Below the pieces are notes generated by a model. It made no database searches. It was not told the origin of the DNA and saw only the letters and a program-made list of their open reading frames with translations. 64,000 bases of DNA, from NCBI RefSeq assembly GCF_900089585.1, contig NZ_FLRH01000004.1, positions 1,667,001 to 1,731,000 of the forward strand, read 5' to 3'. Source of the DNA: Micromonospora sediminicola (GTDB lineage: Bacteria > Actinomycetota > Actinomycetes > Mycobacteriales > Micromonosporaceae). Of this stretch, positions 8,016-16,101 are shown one piece after another (the stretch's first letter is position 1; every line of letters starts with the position of its first letter). Position numbers and translations under genes: made by a program.

Positions 8016-8921
8016 GTGGCGTACGCCGTGCACTTCGCCGCGACCATCCTGGCCTGCTGGCTGACCGCGCAGGTCCTCGCCGCCGCGCGCTGGACGTGGC
8101 GCGCGCCCCGGGTGGCGATCGTCTGCTGGCAGGCGGTCGGGTTGGCGCTCGGGCTCTCCGCGATGGGGCTGCCGATGGCGGTCGGTCTCGCCGCGTACGA
8201 CCGGCCGACCGGCGGCGCGCTGCTGGCGCTCGCCGACGACCTGGCCCACGGCACGCTGCCGGCCGGTGTGGGCGCGGCGCATCTCAGCCTGGTCGGGGTC
8301 GGTTTCGGCATCGGTGCGGTGCTGCTCACCACGACCGTGCGCAGCGTGCACGGCGCGGTGCGGGCGCAGCGCCGGCACCGGGAGCTGCTCACCCTGGTCG
8401 CCCGGCGCGACCCGACGATTCCCGGCGCGCTGGTGCTCGACCACCCGAGCGCGGCGGCCTACTGCCTGCCCGGGGTGAAGCCCCGGGTGGTGGTGAGCGC
8501 CGGCACGGTCAGTCTGCTCGACCCGGCGGAGCTGGCGGCGGTGCTGACCCACGAGCGGGCACACGCCCAGGAGCGGCACGATCTGGTGCTGCTGCCGTTC
8601 ACCGCGCTCTGCCGGGCGCTGCCCTGGTTCCGCTGGGTGCGCGACGCGCACGAGCGGGTGGCGCTGCTGGTCGAGATGCGCGCCGACGACAAGGCTCGCG
8701 AGCTGCACGCGGAGGAGCCGCTGGCCGGCGCGCTGCGCCGGTTCGCCGCCGCCGGGCACCGGGTCACGCCGGCCGGCACGCTCGGTCTGGGCGACCGTGA
8801 CCTCGACGTACGGGTGCAGCGGCTGCTGGTCGCGGACCGCCCGCCGCGGGTGCTCGGCGCGACGGCGCTGGCCGTCGCCGGCACGCTGGTGTTCCTGCCG
8901 GTCTCCCTCTTCCTGAGCTGA
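8016..8921 (+). CDS. M56 family membrane metalloprotease (BlaR1-like, without penicillin-binding domain)
   Basis: The 301-residue protein has several N-terminal hydrophobic helices (AVHFAATILACWLTAQVLAA; LGLSAMGLPMAVGLAAY; FGIGAVLLTTTV). A cytoplasm-facing zinc protease domain follows, with the HExxH motif HERAH (in LTHERAHAQERHD), and the chain ends in a final helix. It lacks the extracellular beta-lactam sensor of true BlaR1, as do most actinomycete homologues. It is co-directional with blaI and is probably its anti-repressor protease. The signal sensed is unknown; the next operon encodes cytochrome bd. Confidence 0.9.
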   Translation: MAYAVHFAATILACWLTAQVLAAARWTWRAPRVAIVCWQAVGLALGLSAMGLPMAVGLAAYDRPTGGALLALADDLAHGTLPAGVGAAHLSLVGVGFGIGAVLLTTTVRSVHGAVRAQRRHRELLTLVARRDPTIPGALVLDHPSAAAYCLPGVKPRVVVSAGTVSLLDPAELAAVLTHERAHAQERHDLVLLPFTALCRALPWFRWVRDAHERVALLVEMRADDKARELHAEEPLAGALRRFAAAGHRVTPAGTLGLGDRDLDVRVQRLLVADRPPRVLGATALAVAGTLVFLPVSLFLS

Positions 8922-8964
8922 GGCGTCCCCTACGGGGCTTCTCCGGGTGCCGCGCGCCTTATAG

Positions 8965-8992
8965 GTAGGCAAGCTACGTGTAGGGTTCCTAC
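8965..8992 (+). promoter_or_regulatory. Tandem GTAG-N5-CTAC dyads upstream of cydA
   Basis: Two inverted repeats, GTAG-N5-CTAC at 8965-8977 and GTAG-N5-CTAC at 8980-8992, lie 33-60 bp before the cydA start. They use the same TAC/GTA half-sites as the BlaI-type operator at 7478. They could be a regulatory target of the adjacent repressor. No Rex-type site is evident. Confidence 0.5.
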
Positions 8993-9024
8993 GACAAGCG
9001 AGCCAACCCGTGGGAGACGCGACC

Positions 9025-10272
9025 ATGGACCCCCTGCTCCTCGCCCGCCTGCAGTTCGCCACCACCACCTCGATCCACTTCCTGTTCGTGGTGGTCACGC
9101 TCGGCCTGGTCACCCTCCTGGTCGGGCTGCAGACGGCCGGACACCTGACCGGCAAGCCGGTGTACGAGCGACTGACCCGGTTCTGGGGCCAGCTCTACGT
9201 GATCAACTACGTGCTCGGCATCGCCACCGGGATCGTGATGGAGTTCCAGTTCGGGCTGAACTGGAGCGGGCTGTCGCGGTACGTGGGCAACGTGTTCGGC
9301 GCGCCGCTGGCCATCGAGACGCTCGTCGCGTTCTTCCTGGAGTCCACGTTCCTCGGCATGTGGATCTTCGGGTGGCACCGGCTCCGGCGCGGCGTGCACC
9401 TGGCGCTGCTCTGGGGCGTGGCGCTCACCGCGTACGCCTCGGCGTTCTGGATCATGGTGGCGAACGCCTGGCTCCAGAACCCGGTCGGCTACGAGGTCCG
9501 CGACGGCGTCGCCCACCTCACCGACTTCGGCGCACTGCTCACCAACCCCACGTTCGGCATGGCGTTCGGCCACGTCGTCTCGGCCGGCCTGGTCACCGGC
9601 GGCCTGCTGATGGCCGCGGTCAGCGCCTGGCACCTGCTCCGGCGTACCCCCGACTTCGCGCTCTTCCGCACCTCGCTGCGGATCGGCCTGGTCACCGCGG
9701 CGCTCGCGGTGACCGCTCTCCAGGGCTTCGGCTTCGCCCAGTTCGGCCCGGTCGGGCAGGTCCAGCCCACCAAGTTCGGCGGCGGGCCGGCCCGGGACGC
9801 GACGGTGGCCGACTGGACCGCCCGGTTCGGTCCCGGCGACTGGGACCCGCCGGTGCTGTCCAGCGTCGGGCTCGGCTTCATGATCCTGATCGGCTTCGCC
9901 CTGGGCTGCGTCTGGCTCCTGCTGCCGCTGCTCTGGCGCGACTGGATCATCCGGCTGCGGTTCCCGCTCTGGTTGGTCCTGCTCGGCCTGCCGCTGCCCT
10001 TCGTCGCCGTGCTGCTCGGCTGGATCGCCCGCGAGGTGGGCCGCCAGCCCTGGGTGGCGTACGGGCTGCTGCCCACCGCCCAGGCCGTCTCGCCGGTGTC
10101 GCCCGGGCTCATGCTCACCTCGCTGATCGGCTTCAGCCTGCTGCTCGGCACGCTCGCGGTCACCAACTGGACGCTGATGGCCCGGCACGCCGCCCGGGGC
10201 GCGCTCGACCCCGCCCTGGGCCGCCCGCCCGCGCCCGACACCGACCCCGACCACCAGCCCGTGTTCGCCTGA
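9025..10272 (+). CDS. cydA: Cytochrome bd ubiquinol/menaquinol oxidase subunit I
   Basis: CydA carries the haems of the high-affinity terminal oxidase in the plasma membrane. The 415 residues contain the N-terminal LLARLQFATTTSIHFLFVV with the haem-ligand His, the TGIVMEFQFGLNW helix, FFLESTFLGMWIFGW (haem b595 region), and multiple further helices. The length indicates the short Q-loop form typical of Gram-positives. The start is the ATG at 9025, preceded by GGGAG at 9012-9016; an upstream GTG at 9010 would put the ribosome binding site inside the gene. cydB, cydD and cydC follow as one operon. Confidence 0.96.
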   Translation: MDPLLLARLQFATTTSIHFLFVVVTLGLVTLLVGLQTAGHLTGKPVYERLTRFWGQLYVINYVLGIATGIVMEFQFGLNWSGLSRYVGNVFGAPLAIETLVAFFLESTFLGMWIFGWHRLRRGVHLALLWGVALTAYASAFWIMVANAWLQNPVGYEVRDGVAHLTDFGALLTNPTFGMAFGHVVSAGLVTGGLLMAAVSAWHLLRRTPDFALFRTSLRIGLVTAALAVTALQGFGFAQFGPVGQVQPTKFGGGPARDATVADWTARFGPGDWDPPVLSSVGLGFMILIGFALGCVWLLLPLLWRDWIIRLRFPLWLVLLGLPLPFVAVLLGWIAREVGRQPWVAYGLLPTAQAVSPVSPGLMLTSLIGFSLLLGTLAVTNWTLMARHAARGALDPALGRPPAPDTDPDHQPVFA

Positions 10273-10282
10273 GGAGCCCGCC

Positions 10283-11290
10283 GTGGAACTCGCCTGGTAC
10301 GCCCTGCTCGGCCTCTTCTTCGCCACCTACCTGGTGCTCGGCGGCTACGACTACGGCGTCGGCCTGCTGCTCGCCCGGCGCGCGGACCAGGCCGCCCGCC
10401 GGGCGACGCTCACCGCCGTGGGGCCGTTCTTCCTCGGCAACGAGGTCTGGCTGGTCGCCGCCGTCGGCATCCTGTTCGGCGCCTTCCCCACGCTGGAGGG
10501 CGAGCTGCTCTCCGGCTTCTACCCGGCGGTGCTCGGCGCGCTGGCCGGCGTCGTGCTGGTGACCGCCGGGGTGCAGCTGCGTAGCCGGTCGGTCGCCGGC
10601 TCCGCCCGCGCCGGCTGGGACCGGGTCGTGGTGGTCGGCAGCGTGCTGGCCGCGCTCGGCTGGGGTGCCCTGCTCGGCGGGCTGCTCCAGGGGGTGCCGC
10701 TCACCGCCGACGGGCACGTGGCCGGCGCCGGCCACCTCGTCACCCCGTTCGTGGCCGCCGCCGCGCTCACCGTGCTGGCGCTGGTCGCGCTGCACGGTGC
10801 GACCTTCCTCACGCTCCGGCTGCCGGCCGCCGACGCGCCGGCGCTCGCCCGGGTCGCCCGCGGCCTGGTGCCCGCCGCGCTCACCGCGGTCGCCACGGCC
10901 ACCGTCCTGGGGCTGCTCTCCGACCGGGTACGCGCCGCCGTGGGGCGGCCGGCGGTCGCCGTACTCCTGCCGTTGGCGCTGGTGGCGGCACTGCTGGTGG
11001 CCCGCGCGGCGCTGCGCCGGGGCCGCGCCGGGGTGGCCTTCGCAGCGACCGCGACGGCGCTGGCGCTCCCGGCGCCCCTGGTCGGGGCCGCGCTCTGGCC
11101 CCGGATCCTGGTCTCCACGACGGACCCGGCGGCCTCGCTCGCGGTCGCCGACGCGGCGGCGAGCCGCCCGACGCTGGCGCTGCTGGGCTGGCTGGTGCTG
11201 CCGCTCGTGCCGGCCCTACTAGGCTTTCAGGCGATGTGCTGGTGGGTGTTCCGAGGACGGACCGACGGCCGGGCACCGGTGTACTGGTGA
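10283..11290 (+). CDS. cydB: Cytochrome bd oxidase subunit II
   Basis: The 335-residue membrane protein pairs with CydA. It begins with AWYALLGLFFATYLVLGGYDYGVGLL, the conserved first helix of CydB, and has FFLGNEVWLVAAVGILFGAFP and about eight further helices. The GTG start is 10 bp after cydA. Its stop TGA overlaps the GTG start of cydD (GTGA), which indicates coupled translation. Confidence 0.95.
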   Translation: MELAWYALLGLFFATYLVLGGYDYGVGLLLARRADQAARRATLTAVGPFFLGNEVWLVAAVGILFGAFPTLEGELLSGFYPAVLGALAGVVLVTAGVQLRSRSVAGSARAGWDRVVVVGSVLAALGWGALLGGLLQGVPLTADGHVAGAGHLVTPFVAAAALTVLALVALHGATFLTLRLPAADAPALARVARGLVPAALTAVATATVLGLLSDRVRAAVGRPAVAVLLPLALVAALLVARAALRRGRAGVAFAATATALALPAPLVGAALWPRILVSTTDPAASLAVADAAASRPTLALLGWLVLPLVPALLGFQAMCWWVFRGRTDGRAPVYW

Positions 11291-12969
11291 ACCGCCGCCC
11301 GTTCGACCCGCGTCTGCTGCGTCGGGTCCCCGCGGCCCGGCGCGACCTCGCCGTGCTCGCGGTGCTGGGCGGGCTGACCGCGCTGCTGGTGGTGGCCCAG
11401 GCCACCGCCCTGGCCACGCTGCTGGCGACCGCGATCGACGGGCGGCTGCACCGGCCGGCGCTGGCGTGGTTCGTGGCGGCGGTGGCCGCCCGGGCGCTGG
11501 TGAGCTGGGCCCAGGGCACGGTGGCGGCGCGGGCCGCGGCCACGGTCAAGGCGGCGCTGCGCGCGGACCTGCTGCGCGCGGTCGGCCGGCACGGCCCCAC
11601 CTGGGTCGCCGGCCGGCGGGCCGGGCAACTGGCCACCCTGGCCGGGCGAGGGCTGGACGCGCTCGACCCCTACTTCACCGGCTACCTGCCGCAGCTGGTG
11701 CTGAGCGTGACGGTGCCGGCGGCGGTGCTGGCCCGGATCGTGTTCGCGGACTGGAGCTCGGCGCTGATCATCGTGCTCACCATCCCGCTCATCCCGATCT
11801 TCGGGGCGCTGCTCGGCTGGCAGGCGCAGGCCGCCACCGAGCGGCAGTGGCGGCGGCTGTCGCTGCTCGGCGGGCACTTCCTGGACATGGTGGCCGGGCT
11901 GCCCACGCTGCGCGCGTTCGGCCGGGCCCGGGCCCAGGTCGACGTGGTGCGCCGGATGGCCGACGGCCACCGCCAGGCCACCATGAAGACGCTGCGCATC
12001 GCGTTCCTGTCCGCGCTGGTGCTGGAGCTGGTCGCCACGCTCTCCGTCGCGCTGGTCGCGGTGCCGGTCGGCATCCGGCTGCTCGGCGGCGGGATCACAC
12101 TCTCCACCGCGCTGCTCGTGCTGCTGCTCACCCCGGAGGCGTACCTGCCGTTGCGGGCGGCCGGCAGCCGGTTCCACGCCAGCATGGAGGGGCTCACCGC
12201 GCTGGACGAGGCGCTCACGCTCTCCGCGACCGACGCGCCGATCGAACCCACCGCCGCCGGGCGCGCGGCCCCGGACGGCCGCGGCGAGATCCGCTTCGAG
12301 GGCGTGACCGTCGCGTACGACCGGACGACCGCGCTGCGCGACGTCACGCTGACCATCCGGCCCGGCGACCGGGTGGCCGTCATCGGGCCCAGCGGCGCGG
12401 GCAAGAGCACGCTGCTCAACCTGCTGCTCGGCTTCGTCCGCCCGACCAGCGGGCGGATCACCGTCGACGGCGCCGACCTGGCCGAGGTCGACCCGGACGC
12501 GTGGCGCCGCGAGCTGGCCTGGGTGCCGCAGCGGGCCCACCTGTTCGCCGGTTCGCTGGCCGACAACATCCGGCTCGGCGCGCCGGACACCCCGGACGAC
12601 GTGCTGGCCGCCGCGGTGACCGACGCGGCGCTGGACGAGGTGGTCGACGCGCTGCCCGACGGGCTCGACACCCGGCTCGGCGAGCGCGGCCACGGCCTGT
12701 CCAGCGGGCAGCGGCAACGCGTGGCGCTGGCCCGGGCGTTCCTCCGCGACGCGCCTCTGGTGCTGCTCGACGAACCGACCGCCCGGCTGGACAGCGCCAG
12801 CGAGGCGGTGGTCCTGAGCGCCACCCGGCGGCTGGTCGCCGGCCGGACCGCGCTGCTGGTCGCGCACCGGCCCGCACTGCTGGCCGACGCCGACCGGATC
12901 CTGCGCGTCGAGGACGGCCGGGTCACCGAACTCCGCCCGACGACCACCGGCCCGGCGGTGACCCGGTGA
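11287..12969 (+). CDS. cydD: Thiol reductant ABC exporter subunit CydD
   Basis: CydD is one half of the heterodimeric CydDC exporter (glutathione/cysteine in E. coli) needed to assemble cytochrome bd. The 560 residues show a six-helix transmembrane domain (from about residue 20 to 310), then an ATPase domain. The latter has Walker A GPSGAGKST, the Q-loop WVPQRAHLFAG, signature LSSGQRQR and Walker B LVLLDEP. The GTG start at 11287 overlaps the cydB stop; an earlier in-frame start would lie within cydB. Confidence 0.93.
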   Translation: MNRRPFDPRLLRRVPAARRDLAVLAVLGGLTALLVVAQATALATLLATAIDGRLHRPALAWFVAAVAARALVSWAQGTVAARAAATVKAALRADLLRAVGRHGPTWVAGRRAGQLATLAGRGLDALDPYFTGYLPQLVLSVTVPAAVLARIVFADWSSALIIVLTIPLIPIFGALLGWQAQAATERQWRRLSLLGGHFLDMVAGLPTLRAFGRARAQVDVVRRMADGHRQATMKTLRIAFLSALVLELVATLSVALVAVPVGIRLLGGGITLSTALLVLLLTPEAYLPLRAAGSRFHASMEGLTALDEALTLSATDAPIEPTAAGRAAPDGRGEIRFEGVTVAYDRTTALRDVTLTIRPGDRVAVIGPSGAGKSTLLNLLLGFVRPTSGRITVDGADLAEVDPDAWRRELAWVPQRAHLFAGSLADNIRLGAPDTPDDVLAAAVTDAALDEVVDALPDGLDTRLGERGHGLSSGQRQRVALARAFLRDAPLVLLDEPTARLDSASEAVVLSATRRLVAGRTALLVAHRPALLADADRILRVEDGRVTELRPTTTGPAVTR

Positions 12970-14861
12970 GCGCCGGCGACGGCGTGACGCCGGTGGGGCG
13001 CGTGCCCGCCGGGCCGACCTCGGTCCCGGCGGAGCCGTCCGGGGCGCCGGAACCGCCGGCGCCCACCCGCCCGGACGCCGAGCGGGTCGTGCTGCGTCTG
13101 GCCCGGCCCTACCTGGGCCGCCTGCTCGGGGCCGGGCTGCTCGCCGCGGCGACCGAGTTCGCCGGGCTCGCGCTCATGGCGACCGCGACCTGGCTGCTGA
13201 TGAGCGCCGCCGGCCGGCCGCCGCTGGACCGGCTGACCGTGGCCATCGTCGCGGTGCGGGCGCTCGCGGTCGGCCGGGGCGTGTTCCGCTACACCGAACG
13301 GCTCGCCGGGCACGACGCCGTGCTGCGCATGATCACCGACGTCCGGGCCCGGGTCTTCGCCGCGCTCGCCGCCCGGCGCGAGGGCACCGACCGGCGCACC
13401 GGTGACGCGCTGAGCCGGCTGGTCTCCGACGTGGAGGCGGCCCAGGACCTGCTGCTGCGCGTGCTCGTGCCGGGATCGGCGGCGGCCCTGGTCGGCCTGC
13501 TCGCGGTCGGGGGCGCGGCACTCATCTCGCCGCCGGCCGCCGGCGTGCTCGCGGTGGGCCTGCTGGTCGCCGGCGTGGCACTGCCCGCGCTGGCCACCCG
13601 GCTCACCCGCCGGGCCGCCGACGAGGTGGCCCCGCTACGCGGCGCGCTCGCGGTCGACGCGGTCGACCTCACCCACGGCGCCGCCGACCTGGCCGCCTTC
13701 GGCGCGACCGACGCCGCCCTGGCCGCCGCCGAGGGGCGGGCCGGGCGACTGGCCCGGCTGGAGCGCCGGCTCGCCGCCGTCGGCTTCGCGGTGGACGCGA
13801 CCGGCGTGCTGGTGGGCGGCCTCACCGCCGCCGCGGTGGTGGTCGTGGCGCTGCGCGCGGGCGTGGGCGGGGTGCTGGTCGGCGTCCTCGCCGTCGGCAC
13901 GCTGGCCGCCGTCGAGGTGGCGCTCGCCCTGGTCGCGGCGGCCCGGCAACGCACCCAGCTCCGGGCCGGGCTGGCCCGCGTCGCCGACCTGCTCACCGAA
14001 CCGGCCGCGACGGAACCGGTCGGCGTCACGGGACCGGTCGGCGTCACGGGACCGGTCGGCGTCACGGAACCGGTCGGCGCGGCGGGGCCCGTCACCGGCG
14101 GCCACGACGTGCGGTTCGAGGACGTGACGATCCGCTACCGGGCCGGAGCCGCACCGGCCCTGGCCGGGTTCGACCTCGACCTGCCGGCCGGTTGCCGGGT
14201 GGCCGTGGTCGGCCCGAGCGGCGCCGGCAAGAGCACGCTGGCCGCCGCGCTCACCGGCGCGGTACGCCCCGCCGCCGGCCGGGTCACCGTCGGCGGCGTA
14301 CCGGTGTCCGAGCACCCGGCCGACCGGCTTCCCCGGATCGTCGGCGGCCTGCTCGCCGAGGCGTACGTCTTCCACGCGACGGTGCGGGAGAACCTGCTTC
14401 TCGGCCGCCCCGACGCCGGCGAGGCGGACCTGACCGACGCGGCCCGCGCCGCCGGGCTGCTCGACTGGGTACGCGACCAACCCGAGGGCTGGGACACCGT
14501 GGTCGGCGAGCAGGGCGGGCAGCTCTCCGGCGGCCAGCGGCAGCGGCTGGCGCTGGCCCGGGCGCTGCTGGCCGCGCCACCGGTGCTGGTGCTCGACGAG
14601 CCGACCGAGGGGCTCGACCCGGCGGCGGCCGACGCGGTGCTCGACTCCGCGCTGGCCGCCACCCCCGCCGGGCACTCGGTGCTGCTGATCAGCCACCGGC
14701 TCAGTGGCCTGGCCGGGTTGGACGAGATCCTGGTGCTGGAGGGTGGCCGGGTGGTGCAGCGCGGCCGGCACGAGGAATTGGTGGCGCGCCCGGGCTGGTA
14801 CCGGGAGCAGTGGCTGCGCCAGGAGGCGGCCGAGCGCGGCTACCTCGCGCTCGCCCCCTGA
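12966..14861 (+). CDS. cydC: Thiol reductant ABC exporter subunit CydC
   Basis: This is the partner half-transporter of CydD, 631 residues. A Pro-rich N-terminal extension of about 40 residues precedes the transmembrane domain (YLGRLLGAGLLAAATEFAGLALMATATWLLMSAA and later helices). The ATPase carries GPSGAGKST, signature LSGGQRQR and Walker B VLVLDEPTEG. The linker before the ATPase domain holds an in-frame repeat of the hexapeptide GPVGVT (DNA 14012-14079). It starts at a GTG overlapping the cydD stop by 4 bp, and closes the operon. Confidence 0.93.
   Translation: MSAGDGVTPVGRVPAGPTSVPAEPSGAPEPPAPTRPDAERVVLRLARPYLGRLLGAGLLAAATEFAGLALMATATWLLMSAAGRPPLDRLTVAIVAVRALAVGRGVFRYTERLAGHDAVLRMITDVRARVFAALAARREGTDRRTGDALSRLVSDVEAAQDLLLRVLVPGSAAALVGLLAVGGAALISPPAAGVLAVGLLVAGVALPALATRLTRRAADEVAPLRGALAVDAVDLTHGAADLAAFGATDAALAAAEGRAGRLARLERRLAAVGFAVDATGVLVGGLTAAAVVVVALRAGVGGVLVGVLAVGTLAAVEVALALVAAARQRTQLRAGLARVADLLTEPAATEPVGVTGPVGVTGPVGVTEPVGAAGPVTGGHDVRFEDVTIRYRAGAAPALAGFDLDLPAGCRVAVVGPSGAGKSTLAAALTGAVRPAAGRVTVGGVPVSEHPADRLPRIVGGLLAEAYVFHATVRENLLLGRPDAGEADLTDAARAAGLLDWVRDQPEGWDTVVGEQGGQLSGGQRQRLALARALLAAPPVLVLDEPTEGLDPAAADAVLDSALAATPAGHSVLLISHRLSGLAGLDEILVLEGGRVVQRGRHEELVARPGWYREQWLRQEAAERGYLALAP
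14012..14079 (+). repeat. 18-bp tandem repeat inside cydC (about 3.8 copies)
   Basis: Units of GGRACCGGTCGGCGTCAC begin at 14012, 14030, 14048 and 14066, the last incomplete. Each encodes G/E-PVGVT in the linker between the membrane and ATPase domains. The copies are almost identical at the DNA level, so the array is probably recent and length-variable. Confidence 0.85.
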
Positions 14862-14917
14862 CGCGTTCCGGGGTTTTCCCCGACGCCACCCGCGCCCGCC
14901 GGTGGCAGGCTGGTGCC

Positions 14918-15607
14918 ATGCGGGTGGATCAGGGGGCAGGGGTCGAGGGCCGGCTGCGCGAGTTGTCCGGGCGGCTGCACGGGCCGACCCGGCTCAAGGC
15001 CGACCTGCTGACCGAGGCGCGGCACGCGCTGGAGGACGCCGTCGAGGCGTACCGGGAGGGGGGTCTGCCGCGGGCGGAGGCCGAGCGGCGGGCGGTGGCC
15101 GAGTTCGGCAGCGCCGCCCAGCTCGTGCCCGGCTACCAGGCCGAGCTGGCCGCCGGGGCGCTGCGCGGGTTGGCCCTGCGCACGCTGGCGGTGGCGGTGG
15201 TGCTCATGTCCGCCGGCGACCTGACCTGGCGGGGGTCGAGCTGGAGCGCCGGGCCCCGGCCGCCGTCGGGCTACCTGCTGCTCTCCGCCGCGTTGAACGG
15301 CATCTGGGCGGTGGTCGCCGGGCTGGCCCTGCTGGGGCTGCTGCTCGGCGCGCTGGCCGCCCGGCGGGGCTCGCCGCGGCTGGTCCGGTCGGCCCGCGCG
15401 GTCGGCTTCGGGCTGACCGGTGGGCTGCTGCTCGGCGCGCTCGCCGGGGGCGCCCTGTTCGGCTGGTCGGTGCGCCTCTGGGACGCCGCGCTGACCTGGC
15501 CCCCGATGATCGTCGGCGCGGTGGTGGTCTCGGCCGCCTGGTTCGCCCTGGCCCGGGCGGCGCGGTGGTGGCTGCTCAGCAACCGCGTCCCGCGGCCGGC
15601 CGGGTGA
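14918..15607 (+). CDS. Permease prefix domain 1-containing membrane protein
   Basis: The 229-residue protein begins with a soluble 'permease prefix domain': VEGRLRELSGRLHGPTR, LLTEARHALEDAVEAYREGGLPRAEAERRAVAEFGS. Four predicted transmembrane helices follow between about residues 85 and 220. Such proteins usually accompany PadR regulators and ABC-2 permeases, but the function is unknown. Here the PadR gene lies 6 bp away in convergent orientation. The start is the ATG at 14918; it begins 56 bp after cydC, with a small GGGG-TTTT-CCCC hairpin between. Confidence 0.85.
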   Translation: MRVDQGAGVEGRLRELSGRLHGPTRLKADLLTEARHALEDAVEAYREGGLPRAEAERRAVAEFGSAAQLVPGYQAELAAGALRGLALRTLAVAVVLMSAGDLTWRGSSWSAGPRPPSGYLLLSAALNGIWAVVAGLALLGLLLGALAARRGSPRLVRSARAVGFGLTGGLLLGALAGGALFGWSVRLWDAALTWPPMIVGAVVVSAAWFALARAARWWLLSNRVPRPAG

Positions 15608-15613
15608 CCCCGG

Positions 15614-15955
15614 TCAGGCCGGCGCGGTCGGCGGCTCGTCGGCGCCGAGGAACCGGCCGACGGTGGCGCTGAACTCGCGCCAGCCCGCGCGTTCCCCGGC
15701 GAGCGCCCGGCCGCCCGCATCGGTGAGCTGGTAGGTGCGTCGTTCCCGGCCGTTGACGGTGCTCCACGTGCTGTCCACCAGCCCGGCCCGCTCCAGTCGG
15801 CGCAGCGCCGGATAGATCGTGCCGGTGGGCAGGTCGAGGGTGCCTCCGCTGCGGGCCCGCAGCGCCTCGATGATCGCGTAGCCGTGCAGGGAGCCCCGCT
15901 CCAGCACGGCCAGCAGCAGCGCGTCCAGGTGTCCGTGCAGCGCCTGCGCCTTCAT
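15614..15955 (-). CDS. PadR family transcriptional regulator
   Basis: The 113 residues form a PadR winged helix: HGHLDALLLAVLERGSLHGYAIIEAL, GTIYPALRRLERAGLV, then a beta wing with GRERRTYQLTDAGG. The C-terminus is short, so it belongs to the compact subfamily. It lies tail-to-tail with the permease-prefix protein (6 bp gap). The pair probably acts together even though they are not co-transcribed, since the two families are usually neighbours. Confidence 0.92.
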   Translation of the reverse strand: MKAQALHGHLDALLLAVLERGSLHGYAIIEALRARSGGTLDLPTGTIYPALRRLERAGLVDSTWSTVNGRERRTYQLTDAGGRALAGERAGWREFSATVGRFLGADEPPTAPA

Positions 15956-16101
15956 GTGTAGCGAGCCTACTTGTCAGGCGCGCGGGACGCCACCGGGGTG
16001 CGGCTCCCGGTCGGAACCGGTCGCCCACTAGGGTATGTGCGCAGAGTCACTCGGCGGCGCGACGCCGTCGGGTGGGCAACCGAACGCACACGGAGGTCAG
16101 C

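Noticed and set aside
9025-9060. Rex operator for cydA
   Set aside because: No TTGTGAA-N-TTCACAA-like dyad is present in the cydA leader; only GTAG/CTAC dyads are seen.
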